Shown here piece after piece: positions 12,686-22,800 of a DNA stretch of 27,196 nt (its first letter is position 1; each line of letters begins with the position of its first letter). The notes beneath the pieces were generated by a model that was not told the DNA's origin, ran no database searches, and saw nothing but the letters and a program-made list of their open reading frames with translations. This DNA comes from a virus. The position numbers were made by a program, and so were the translations under genes. Where the stretch lies: IMG/VR virus record IMGVR_UViG_3300018424_000180, positions 1-27,196 of that record, one strand, 5' to 3'.

Positions 12686-15600
12686 ATGGCAAATCAACCT
12701 GTCCCACCAGCAAACCAACAAACCATATACGAAGCAGACCATTGGTTTAATAATAATGTAAGGGTATATGGGCAACTTTGGAACGCAAATGCTTCCTTAG
12801 GTGATGTTTCTATTGAAAACCTGGTTGTAAATGCATCAGTTTCATTTGGAAACTTAGAACAACTTATTGTCGCTGGAACGTCTACATTTGAGGGTGTTGC
12901 CAACTTTAATGCACCAGTCTTTTTTAATGATGAAGTCTCTTTTGGTGGAGTTTCAGAATTAGAAGTAACTGGAGATGCTATTTTCCAGGGAACTGCAACA
13001 TTTAATGATCCAGTAATTTTTAATGATGAGGTAACTTTTAATCTTCCACTAGACTTAGACTACTTAACAGTTAATAGAAGACTTAATGTTGGTCCAGATA
13101 TTGTTCTTGTTGGGGATGATGTTGGTGGTTATAATCCTTTTGATGGTAGAGTTGGTATAGGTAGTTTATTTCCAGAGCAGAGACTTGATGTCGCTGGAAG
13201 TATAAAAATCGATGCGGATATCTATGATTCTTCAAATAGTCCAGGAACTCCAGGATTTTTCCTCTCGAAAGATGCTAGTGGCATTCGCTGGTTATCAGTT
13301 GCTCCTGGTGAAGGACTAGGTGTTCCTATTCAAAACGAAGGAGTTTTCGTTGGTGTAGGACAATCTTTCAGTATATTTAACTTTGTTGGAACACAGAGTG
13401 GGGGAGACGTTGTTGAGGCGACACCTAATCCAGGTAACCCACAAATTATTGATGTTAATGTAATATCTTTCTGGGTGAATGATGGTAGTGGTGGATTATC
13501 AACGACTGGAAAAGTTGCCATTGGTTCAAATAATATATCTTCATATCAACTGGATGTATCTGGTAGTACTAGAATTACTAGTTCTTTACTGGTTAATGGT
13601 CCCACTACCATTAACAACAATCTTGGCGTTGGTAATTCAATAACAGTAGATAATGGTCTTTATGTCACTAATTTTACTCAGTCCACTTCTACAGATACTG
13701 GTTCTGCAGTATTTAATGGTGGAGTAGGTATTGGTAGAAGTGTTTATATTGGTGGAGGTATAAAGGCACAAAATTATTTGGATGTTGATGGAATAGTTTA
13801 TATAAGAAATACTACACAGTCAACAACAGAGGACAATGGAGCTCTGGTGGTTGATGGTGGTGTTGGCATTGATAAGAATTTACTAGTTGGTGAAGATGTT
13901 GTAATAGGTGAAACACTTACTGTTGGTCAGCAAGCAACTTTTCTAGATATTGTTCGTGTAGATGATACAACCAATTCTACATCAATTGCTACTGGATCTG
14001 TTCAAATTGATGGTGGTGTTGGTATTGTAAAAGACGTATATATTGGTGGAATACTTAACGTCGCTGATGATGTTTTCTTCCAGCAAAAATTAACAGTTAG
14101 TGATGACCTTACAACAAATGCAGATTTTTTAGTAGGAGGTACATCTTCATTCGGTGATAATACAATCTTCTTTGGAGCAACTAATACATTCCTCAACGAC
14201 GTAAATATTGGTGGCAATCTTGATATTGATACTAATCTCAATGTTGATGGATCTACAACACTGGGTAATGTCACATCAGATGGGATATTTACAGTAGAGT
14301 CTACTAGTCCTGGAGTATTTTTCAATACTAAAGTAGATATTGATGGTAATCTGACAGTATCAGGGATTGCAACATTCAGTAAAACCTTAGAAGTAACTGG
14401 AGATTCTTTCTTCAAAGGCAATAGAAATGAGTTTGAAGGTGATATTAATATAACTGGTATTGCTACAGTTTCAATTCTTGATACTACAGTATTAGAGTCT
14501 GATTTTTCCACTCTAGGAATCGCTACTGCAACTTCTATTGAGGCTGGAATTGGTACAATTACAAATGATTTTTATGTTGGAAATGACTTATATGTTGGCA
14601 ACAATTTAGAAGTAGTAGGATCATCAGAATTTATAGGTAATGCGATATTCAGAGGTGGTACAATTGGTATTGGTGATTCAGTTACCGACGATATTAGTGT
14701 TGCTGGTGAATTTGTATCAGATTTAGTACCAAATACTGATGATGATTATAATCTTGGTACAGAGGGGAAGCAATGGAAAAATTTATATTTAAATGGTCTT
14801 GCAGATTTAGATGACGTAAAGATTGAGGAATCTTTAATTGACAGTAATGATAATGTAGGATATGCAAATACACAATATAAAGTTCCAAGATCAGTATTAG
14901 GTTCTGTTGCAGTTAATGACGAAGGAGAAGTAATCACCGACAGATTCTTCGATGCTGCCAATCAAATTCGTTTGAATTTGGACTTTATTGCAGAAGAAGC
15001 GGTAGGATATATTATTAGTCCAGATTATAAAGGTGGTCCTACATTCACAATGCAGGACAATGATTATACATCATGTAAAGATGACATCAAAGATATTCTA
15101 AAATCTATTACAATAGATCTTACAAAAGGTGGAAATAAGAAAACAGTAGGTGCTGCATTATCATATTATAGTGGAAATACTCTACTTCATATTACTGGAA
15201 CAGATTTAAATGGATATAGTATCAAGGATGCTACGATTGCAGCAATTGGAGCAGCATCAACACTTGCACAATATGTAATTAACAACGCAAATCCACCAAA
15301 ATTATATCAACCAAGACCTACAAATCCATTAAATGGTGATGCGGCAAGACTTATTGAAAATAATTTAGATTTTATTGCTGCGGAAGCAGTCGATAGAACT
15401 ATTGATGAATACCCATCTTTAGTTATTCCTCAAGGTAATGCGAAATGTATTGATGACATTAAAAAAACATTACAAGCAGTCATTTATAATTTGAAGGCAG
15501 GAGGAAATGATAAAGTATTTGATGCAGGAAAACTTTATCTAAACAATTCGGCAATTCTGTCTGGAGAAGTTGAAGAATCAATCTATGCTTTCGAAAGAGC

Positions 15601-18600
15601 AAGAGATGTTGCAAATAAAGTCATTCGCAATGCAACAGTAACAAAAATATCTGGTACTCTCAACACATATACTCAGTTCGTTGATAATACTATTCTTGGA
15701 GATTTTTCTGGTGTAGCAGGAGATTACCAAGACGCTCCAGAATATAGAGACTATGATTCATATAATCTTATCGTTGCAAACAAAAGAGAAATTCAAGATA
15801 GAGCACTTGCGGGAATTGCAAAGTCATTCCCAGACTTCTTCTTCCCTGGTGATGATGAAACAAATGGAAGATCTAGATATTATGATGCATATCGTTTAAT
15901 TACGCTTAACAGACAGGTAATTATTGATAAATCATATGACAATTTAATTGCACTGTATCCAAACTATGATGGAAATGGTGGAAATACTTTTGGCAATAAG
16001 TGTAGAAGAGATATAGGATATCTTGTTGATTATGTTGCAACGGACGTATTCACTGGTGGAAATATCTACGCTCAAGGATTTGCTGCTCAGTATCTAGGTG
16101 GTGCCGTAACAGGAGAAGAAGAGGAAACCATCTACGCTTTTGAAGAGGCAAGAAACTTCATGAAACTTGCCATAAACAATATCTTACCCGATGCAGATTA
16201 TCAAGATCTTACGATTACTGGAGACCCAAATCCTGGCAGTAATCCACCACCATATGGAACCAAAGGCAATTTAAGTAATAATACCAATTCAGTCTCATGT
16301 AATGATGTTCAGGATAATATCGATAACTTAGTTGGTATTGTTACAACTGTAATTGGTGCAGGAAATGGAGATAGTTTAGATGATCTATTAGATAACTTTG
16401 GAACATTCACTGCTGGTGGTAGTAAGTGCTTCCGTGATATTGGTTTTGTTATTGATGCCGTCGCAGAAGACCTAAGAGACAGGTCAACATGTAATGTTGT
16501 TGGCGTTGCAAATTCATACTTTAACAATGGAACCCCAATTGTTGATGCAGTATTTGGTGAAGAGCAGGAGACGATAGAGAGTTTCCATGTAGCAAGAGAT
16601 TTAATGAAACTTGCTCTCACAAATGGATTACTTGCAAAAGATTTAACAATCATTGCAGACCCACTTACTGGATTTAACACTTCACCAGACTCTTGCGCTT
16701 CACAGCAAGCATTTGTGGATAATTTGGTTGGAATTATTACAACACCGATTGCAACTGGAGATATTACAACTATTCCAAATATTGAGGTTGATTGTAGCGA
16801 TCAAGTTTGTGCAATCACACAGTATATTGGTATTGTTACGGGATTTATAAGTGGAATAGCACCACAGAGAACTGTTGGTATTGTTACTTTTAAACAAATA
16901 AAAGATTTAACAATACAGGATGATGCAGCAGTTGGCGTAAATACTGATCCATTTGGATGTGCAAATGTTGTATCAGCAATTGATACCTATGCAGGAATTA
17001 TAACATCAATCATAGAATCTGGTCCTAGTGAAGCTCCATCAATTGCAGAACCAGATGGAAGAATTGTTTGGGTTCCACCTGGTGCAGATTCTAAGAATGT
17101 AATTTATGTAACAAAATATGGTAATGATTCAAATGGTGGAAGAACTGAAGGTGATGCAAAACTAACTATTGCTGCTGCGGCGGCGATTGCAGAACCTGGT
17201 GATACTATCTTTGTTAGAAGTGGTACTTATTATGAACAGAATCCAATCGGTCTTCAAAGAGACGTGGGTGTTAGTGGTCAAGATTTGAGACTTGTTACTG
17301 TTGTACCTTTGAATACTGATAAAGACTTATTCCATGTAAGAAGAGGATGTTTGGTTGAAAATATGAATTTCCAGAGCAAACCTGGAGAAAGGCATACTGG
17401 TGCTGCTATTATCGCTTTCCCACCAACTCCAGAATATATTGCTGATGGAAGAGCATATGGTGCAATTACTGGATATACAGAACCAGGGCCAGCAGATGAG
17501 GGTCCAACAGGAAGATGGAAATCTCCATATGTCAGGAACTGTACAAACTTTGTGACAGAAAGTATTGGTATGAAGATTGAAGGTGATCATGCCACTGGAT
17601 CAACCATTGGTGCAAACCTCAAATCAATGGTTCTTGATGCCTATACACAATATAATGAAGCTGGTATTGGTATCTCAATTACTAATAGTGGATATGCTCA
17701 GTTAGTTTCTCTGTTCACAATTGCATGTGATATTGGTGTTTATGTTTCTAGTGGTGGTCAGTGCGACCTGACAAACTCTAACTCTTCCTTTGGTAATTAT
17801 GGATTATATGGAGATGGATTAAGTAGATTAGAATTTGAATCTTATTTGGGTGCTGCAGCACTTCAAGAAGCGGATACATTCTCACTTTATAATGTAGCAG
17901 ACCAAGAAAATAATGTAAGAAGACCGTATGATGGTCAGGCAATTTGGTTTGGTGTTGAAGTTGATGGTGAACCAATCACAGCACCACTTCAACTACTTGA
18001 AAGTGTTAAAGTTATTGATGGTGGCAGTGGATATAGTGCTGCTGGTCCACCAAACATTGTTGTTAGAGATGAAGATGGTACAATTCTTCCAAAGGGTCCA
18101 GAAGGAATTATTGCTGAAGTTAGTCCAACAATTGATGATTTGACAGGTTCAATCACTGCAATTGATATTGTAAGTAGTGGAAGAAATTATCTTTCAACAC
18201 AAAATATTGTTATTGATATTGAAGGCGATGCAAAAGCAGAAGCTAAGATGGCACCAATTTACTATACTATTCTTGAGTCTACGGAACCAACTCCACCAAA
18301 TCATAGATATGCTGATGCAGTTCAATCAATACAAAATAACTTAAAGTTCCTCGCCGCAGAAGCAGTTGATAGAACATTATACCATTGGAATGTTACTTTA
18401 GGTATTCCATTCGAGATTCCCACTGGAAATCAAAGATGTATTGAAGATTTGGAACTTGCATTTGGAAGAGCAATTACATATAACTTACAGTTTGGTGGCA
18501 ATGATAGAACATATGATGTCGCCAATTTTTATTACACAACAGAATTTCTACTTGATGAAGAGGAACAATCAATCTTTGCATATGAATCTGCTGCTGATAT

Positions 18601-19192
18601 CGCTAAGGATATCATCAATAATGTAGCAGTAACAAAACAAGAATATACTGATTTGAATAGTTATGAACAGATATTCGACTATACAATTAATGTTGACCCA
18701 TTAAGTGGAAATAATATTGACCCAGGAAATTGTGCAGATGTTAAACTCTCAATTGACAATCTTGTTGGAATTGTAACTACTGGAATTACCACAAATAGTC
18801 CATCACTTCCAGTAAGTAAAACAACTGCAGGATCAATAGGTATTTCTACAGTTGTCCTTAATGAATTTGTCCCATATCCAATTGGTGCTGGAGTATCTGT
18901 TTACCATTATCGTATTAGTAGAATTATCGCAAGTGGACAGTCTTTTGAATACATCGGTTCTGGTACAGACATAAATAAAGCTACACCACAGCAAGGTGGT
19001 GTTCCAATTAAAGAAAATGAAGTTATTGCGATAAACGGAGCACAAATACCTTATACAAGTAGTGATCAAGCTGGAAACTTCAACATTGGTGGAGGAATCC
19101 AAATTAGTCAAACAACAGCATCAATTAGCGGAAGAGATTTTAATAGGTCAATTCAGGCACAGGTCACACCATTAATTCTGGCGTTAAGTTAA
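12686..19192 (+). CDS. Giant modular tail fibre / baseplate-attached structural protein, 2168 aa
   Basis: The N-terminal part (about 1-130) is a series of short beta repeats of the form TFEGxANFNAPVFFND. Then come trimeric-fibre pieces such as LDVAGSI and LDVSGSTRI, and three related repeats beginning at residues 331, 377 and 429 (TQSTSTDTGS, then GGVGIG and YIGG). Residues about 756-1355 hold four copies of an alpha-helical module with CxxD(I/L), and a fifth lies at 1877-1990. Residues about 1469-1730 look like a right-handed beta-helix domain (YVTKYGNDSNGG, then AAAAAIAEPGDTIFVRSGTY), common in polysaccharide-binding or cleaving fibres. A GGSGY domain is at about 1780-1847. Probable role is host-surface binding. 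No Shine-Dalgarno sequence is evident before the ATG. The exact place in the virion is unknown. Confidence 0.8.
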   Translation: MANQPVPPANQQTIYEADHWFNNNVRVYGQLWNANASLGDVSIENLVVNASVSFGNLEQLIVAGTSTFEGVANFNAPVFFNDEVSFGGVSELEVTGDAIFQGTATFNDPVIFNDEVTFNLPLDLDYLTVNRRLNVGPDIVLVGDDVGGYNPFDGRVGIGSLFPEQRLDVAGSIKIDADIYDSSNSPGTPGFFLSKDASGIRWLSVAPGEGLGVPIQNEGVFVGVGQSFSIFNFVGTQSGGDVVEATPNPGNPQIIDVNVISFWVNDGSGGLSTTGKVAIGSNNISSYQLDVSGSTRITSSLLVNGPTTINNNLGVGNSITVDNGLYVTNFTQSTSTDTGSAVFNGGVGIGRSVYIGGGIKAQNYLDVDGIVYIRNTTQSTTEDNGALVVDGGVGIDKNLLVGEDVVIGETLTVGQQATFLDIVRVDDTTNSTSIATGSVQIDGGVGIVKDVYIGGILNVADDVFFQQKLTVSDDLTTNADFLVGGTSSFGDNTIFFGATNTFLNDVNIGGNLDIDTNLNVDGSTTLGNVTSDGIFTVESTSPGVFFNTKVDIDGNLTVSGIATFSKTLEVTGDSFFKGNRNEFEGDINITGIATVSILDTTVLESDFSTLGIATATSIEAGIGTITNDFYVGNDLYVGNNLEVVGSSEFIGNAIFRGGTIGIGDSVTDDISVAGEFVSDLVPNTDDDYNLGTEGKQWKNLYLNGLADLDDVKIEESLIDSNDNVGYANTQYKVPRSVLGSVAVNDEGEVITDRFFDAANQIRLNLDFIAEEAVGYIISPDYKGGPTFTMQDNDYTSCKDDIKDILKSITIDLTKGGNKKTVGAALSYYSGNTLLHITGTDLNGYSIKDATIAAIGAASTLAQYVINNANPPKLYQPRPTNPLNGDAARLIENNLDFIAAEAVDRTIDEYPSLVIPQGNAKCIDDIKKTLQAVIYNLKAGGNDKVFDAGKLYLNNSAILSGEVEESIYAFERARDVANKVIRNATVTKISGTLNTYTQFVDNTILGDFSGVAGDYQDAPEYRDYDSYNLIVANKREIQDRALAGIAKSFPDFFFPGDDETNGRSRYYDAYRLITLNRQVIIDKSYDNLIALYPNYDGNGGNTFGNKCRRDIGYLVDYVATDVFTGGNIYAQGFAAQYLGGAVTGEEEETIYAFEEARNFMKLAINNILPDADYQDLTITGDPNPGSNPPPYGTKGNLSNNTNSVSCNDVQDNIDNLVGIVTTVIGAGNGDSLDDLLDNFGTFTAGGSKCFRDIGFVIDAVAEDLRDRSTCNVVGVANSYFNNGTPIVDAVFGEEQETIESFHVARDLMKLALTNGLLAKDLTIIADPLTGFNTSPDSCASQQAFVDNLVGIITTPIATGDITTIPNIEVDCSDQVCAITQYIGIVTGFISGIAPQRTVGIVTFKQIKDLTIQDDAAVGVNTDPFGCANVVSAIDTYAGIITSIIESGPSEAPSIAEPDGRIVWVPPGADSKNVIYVTKYGNDSNGGRTEGDAKLTIAAAAAIAEPGDTIFVRSGTYYEQNPIGLQRDVGVSGQDLRLVTVVPLNTDKDLFHVRRGCLVENMNFQSKPGERHTGAAIIAFPPTPEYIADGRAYGAITGYTEPGPADEGPTGRWKSPYVRNCTNFVTESIGMKIEGDHATGSTIGANLKSMVLDAYTQYNEAGIGISITNSGYAQLVSLFTIACDIGVYVSSGGQCDLTNSNSSFGNYGLYGDGLSRLEFESYLGAAALQEADTFSLYNVADQENNVRRPYDGQAIWFGVEVDGEPITAPLQLLESVKVIDGGSGYSAAGPPNIVVRDEDGTILPKGPEGIIAEVSPTIDDLTGSITAIDIVSSGRNYLSTQNIVIDIEGDAKAEAKMAPIYYTILESTEPTPPNHRYADAVQSIQNNLKFLAAEAVDRTLYHWNVTLGIPFEIPTGNQRCIEDLELAFGRAITYNLQFGGNDRTYDVANFYYTTEFLLDEEEQSIFAYESAADIAKDIINNVAVTKQEYTDLNSYEQIFDYTINVDPLSGNNIDPGNCADVKLSIDNLVGIVTTGITTNSPSLPVSKTTAGSIGISTVVLNEFVPYPIGAGVSVYHYRISRIIASGQSFEYIGSGTDINKATPQQGGVPIKENEVIAINGAQIPYTSSDQAGNFNIGGGIQISQTTASISGRDFNRSIQAQVTPLILALS
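14951..18650 (+). repeat. Five diverged copies of an alpha-helical module in the giant fibre
   Basis: Copies run at roughly 14951-15290, 15340-15650, 15877-16190, 16408-16640 and 18310-18650. Each has a conserved Cys in CxxD(I/L): SCKDDI, KCIDDI, KCRRDI, KCFRDI and RCIEDL. Most then have a Gly-rich turn followed by a helix such as EESIYAFERARDVANKVIRN. The fourth copy lacks the N-terminal helix, and the beta-helix domain separates it from the fifth. Boundaries are approximate. Confidence 0.75.
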
Positions 19193-19193
19193 T

Positions 19194-19844
19194 ATGGCAG
19201 TAGCACCCCTTAATAAGTTTCTAACATTTGCAGTCCCAGTAGCACCAGGAGAACAGGTTATCTATGAGGCACCTGTTGGAGTGTCTGCGATTGTTTTGAG
19301 AGCTGCTGTTGCGAATGTAGGTATTGGAGAAACATATCCTAAGGTAACAGTTATTCATCGAAGAAAAACAAATAGAACTGGAAATACAAGAGATACTAGA
19401 ATCATTAAAAATGCAGAAATTCCTCCAGAGGATCAGTTAATCGTAATCGATGGTCGTTTAGTGCTTGAAAGAACGGCACTCATATCAGACTCAATTGTAA
19501 TTAGTGGAATTACATCTGGATATGTTGGCATCTTTACGTGTGAATATGATGAACCAACTGGCATTTTGACAGTAACCACTAATGACCCTCACAGCTTTGT
19601 TGTTGGACAAGAAATTACAATGAGTGGTCTCGAATTCACATGCGGTTCTAATGCTGGTTTAACAACAACTTTTTTCCCAGATCCCCAGGCAGGATTCACT
19701 ATAGATAATATAATATCAGAATATCAATTTGATACCAATGTGGGAACTGCAGTTGGAATTGCACACACATTCAAGGGTGGAGGAACGGTCGCTCCGCTAC
19801 AATTAGAATTTACTGCAAGTATTCTTGAGAACAGCAACGTATAA
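19194..19844 (+). CDS. Small virion structural protein, probably fibre-associated
   Basis: This 216-residue protein lies between two giant fibre genes, one base after the first. Residues 1-105 look like a beta sandwich (LTFAVPVAPGEQVIYEAPVGVSA, then AAVANVG, VTVIHRRKT, KNAEIPPEDQLIVIDGRLVLE), a pattern I recall in cyanophage structural proteins without assigned function. Residues about 113-190 form a second beta domain (FTCEYDEPTGILTVTTNDPHSF) inserted before the last strand (LQLEFTASIL), which seems to complete the first domain. It could be a fibre adaptor, collar or baseplate decoration protein. The evidence is position plus fold impression only. Confidence 0.6.
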   Translation: MAVAPLNKFLTFAVPVAPGEQVIYEAPVGVSAIVLRAAVANVGIGETYPKVTVIHRRKTNRTGNTRDTRIIKNAEIPPEDQLIVIDGRLVLERTALISDSIVISGITSGYVGIFTCEYDEPTGILTVTTNDPHSFVVGQEITMSGLEFTCGSNAGLTTTFFPDPQAGFTIDNIISEYQFDTNVGTAVGIAHTFKGGGTVAPLQLEFTASILENSNV

Positions 19845-19853
19845 CATATAGAG

Positions 19854-22800
19854 ATGGCAGAATATAGTAGCGGGAGAAAAAAAGTAAGACCTCTATCAGG
19901 TATATCATCTGATAGATATAGATTTCTTGGATTAGAACAAGCGGAACCAAACCTTGGTTATCCAGGAGAAAAGACTACTCCTACAGGTATTGGTACAGTA
20001 TATTCGCTCATTACATTTGATGGTGCATCAAATGAAGATAGATATTGGCAAGAAACTGGTTTAAGATTTAGGGATGAAGGTATTCCTATTGGTGATGAGA
20101 ATAATGTAACTATTATCGATTTAGTCGGAGCAGCAGTAACAGCAACTGTTGATAGTGGAATTGCCACTATTACAGTTTTTGCACCAAGCGATGAGAATAT
20201 TGGAGAGTTCTTATTTAATGATGATAATGAAATACAACCAACCTCAGCAATAATTTACAATAAAGATAGTGGATTTATTGGAATAGGTACAACACAACCT
20301 ACTACCAATTTTGAAATATCTAAAGCAATTAGAATTAATAATCAACTTTTAGATTCTAAGGGGAATGTTGGATATGCTGGATCTGTTTTAGTATCAACAG
20401 GACAAAAAGTTGAATGGAGAGGTCAAGTACAAGGAGCACAAGGTGCTCAGGGTATTCAGGGTACACTTAGTAATTTCCAAGGTCTTCAAGGAACGTTAAG
20501 TAATTTCCAAGGAACTCAGGGAGCACAAGGAACTCAAGGTTCTCAAGGTGTTCAGAATGCTCAAGGAAATCAAGGTCTTCAAGGTCCTTTAAGTAATTTT
20601 CAAGGTACTCAAGGTCTCCAAGGAAATCAAGGAACAATATCAAACTTCCAAGGTTCTCAGGGTGTTTTATCTAATTTCCAAGGAACTCAAGGTAATCAGG
20701 GTGCTCAAGGCACTCAAGGCACTCAAGGTCTCCAAGGATTACAGGGACCATTAAGTAATTTTCAGGGAACTCAAGGTGTTCTCAGCAATTTCCAAGGAAC
20801 TCAAGGTAATCAAGGTCTCCAAGGTCTCCAAGGACTTCAGGGTAATCAAGGTCTCCAAGGTCATCTCAGTAATTTCCAAGGAACTCAAGGCAATCAAGGT
20901 CTCCAAGGACTTCAAGGAAACCAAGGTCTTCAAGGAACGTTAAGTAATTTCCAAGGTACACAAGGTCGTCAAGGTTCTCAAGGTGTTCTCAGCAATTTCC
21001 AAGGTTCTCAGGGTGTTTTATCCAATTTCCAAGGAACTCAAGGTGTCATATCTAACTTCCAAGGAACTCAAGGCACTCAAAACACTCAAGGAAGACAAGG
21101 TGCCCAGGGTAATCAAGGCACATTATCAAATTTCCAAGGCACCCAGGCTACTCAAGGAACTTTAAGCAATTTCCAAGGTCTTCAGGGTTCTTTAAGTAAT
21201 TTTCAAGGAACTCAGGGAACTCAAGGTCTCCAAGGAAATCAGGGAAACCAAGGTCTTCAAGGACTTCAAGGAAACCAAGGTCTTCAAGGTGATTTAAGTA
21301 ATTTCCAAGGAGTTCAAGGAAATCAAGGTCTTCAAGGAAATCAAGGTCTTCAAGGTGATTTAAGTAATTTCCAAGGAGTTCAAGGTAATCAAGGACTTCA
21401 GGGCAACCAAGGTGCACAAGGAAACCAAGGTCTTCAGGGTAATCAAAATGCTCAAGGTCTTCAAGGTCTCCAAGGTATTGGATCGCAGGGAAACCAAGGT
21501 GTTCAAGGAAACCAAAATGCTCAGGGAAACCAAGGTATTCAAGGTCTTCAGGGAACCCAAGGATTTGGTGCACAAGGACGCCAAGGTCTACAAGGAAATC
21601 AAGGAAATCAGGGTATCCAAGGACTTCAGGGAACCCAAGGATTTGGTCTTCAGGGACGCCAAGGACTTCAAGGGAATCAAGGACTTCAAGGGAACCAAGG
21701 TCTCCAAGGTGATTTAAGTAATTTCCAAGGAGCTCAGGGCAACCAAGGTCTTCAAGGTAGTCAAGGTCTCCAAGGTGATTTAAGTAATTTCCAAGGAGTT
21801 CAAGGAAATCAGGGTCTTCAAGGAAACCAAGGTCTTCAGGGTATGCAAGGTCTTGGTTCTCAGGGTCGTCAGGGAACTCAGGGTCTTCAAGGTCTTCAAG
21901 GTAATCAGAATGCTCAAGGTACCCAAGGTATTCAAGGACTCCAAGGTATTGGATCTCAAGGAAATCAAGGTATTCAGGGACTTCAAGGTATTCAGAGTTC
22001 TCAAGGACTTCAGGGAACCCAAGGATTTGGTCTTCAGGGACGCCAAGGTCTCCAAGGACTTCAAGGTCTCCAAGGACTTCAAGGTGATTTGAGTAATTTC
22101 CAAGGTACACAAGGATCTCAAGGTGTACAGAATGCTCAAGGTACTCAAGGAATTCAAGGTCTTCAGGGGACATTAAGTAATTTCCAAGGTACCCAAGGTG
22201 TACAAAATTCTCAAGGTTTGTCTGGAGAGTTTGCTGGCCAGGGTCTCCAAGGACTTCAAGGAAACCAAGGAACCTTAAGTAATTTCCAAGGAACTCAGGG
22301 AATTCAAGGATTTGGAAACCAAGGTCTTCAGGGTACTTTAAGTAATTTTCAAGGAACTCAGGGAAACCAAGGTTTCCAAGGTCTTCAAGGAAATCAAGGT
22401 CTCCAAGGTCCTTTAAGTAATTTCCAAGGAACTCAGGGCAACCAAGGTCTTCAAGGAAATCAAGGTCTTCAAGGAAATCAAGGTCTTCAAGGAAATCAAG
22501 GTCTTCAAGGAAATCAAGGTCTTCAAGGAAATCAAGGACTTCAAGGTCCTTTAAGTAATTTCCAAGGAGTTCAAGGAAATCAGGGTCTTCAAGGGAACCA
22601 AGGTATAGGCAACCAAGGAAACCAAGGACTTCAAGGACTTCAAGGCAATCAAGGAAACCAAGGACTTCAAGGGAATCAAGGTCTTCAAGGTGATTTAAGT
22701 AATTTCCAAGGAGTTCAAGGAAATCAGGGTCTTCAAGGAAATCAAGGTCTTCAAGGTGATTTAAGTAATTTCCAAGGAGTTCAAGGTAATCAAGGACTCC

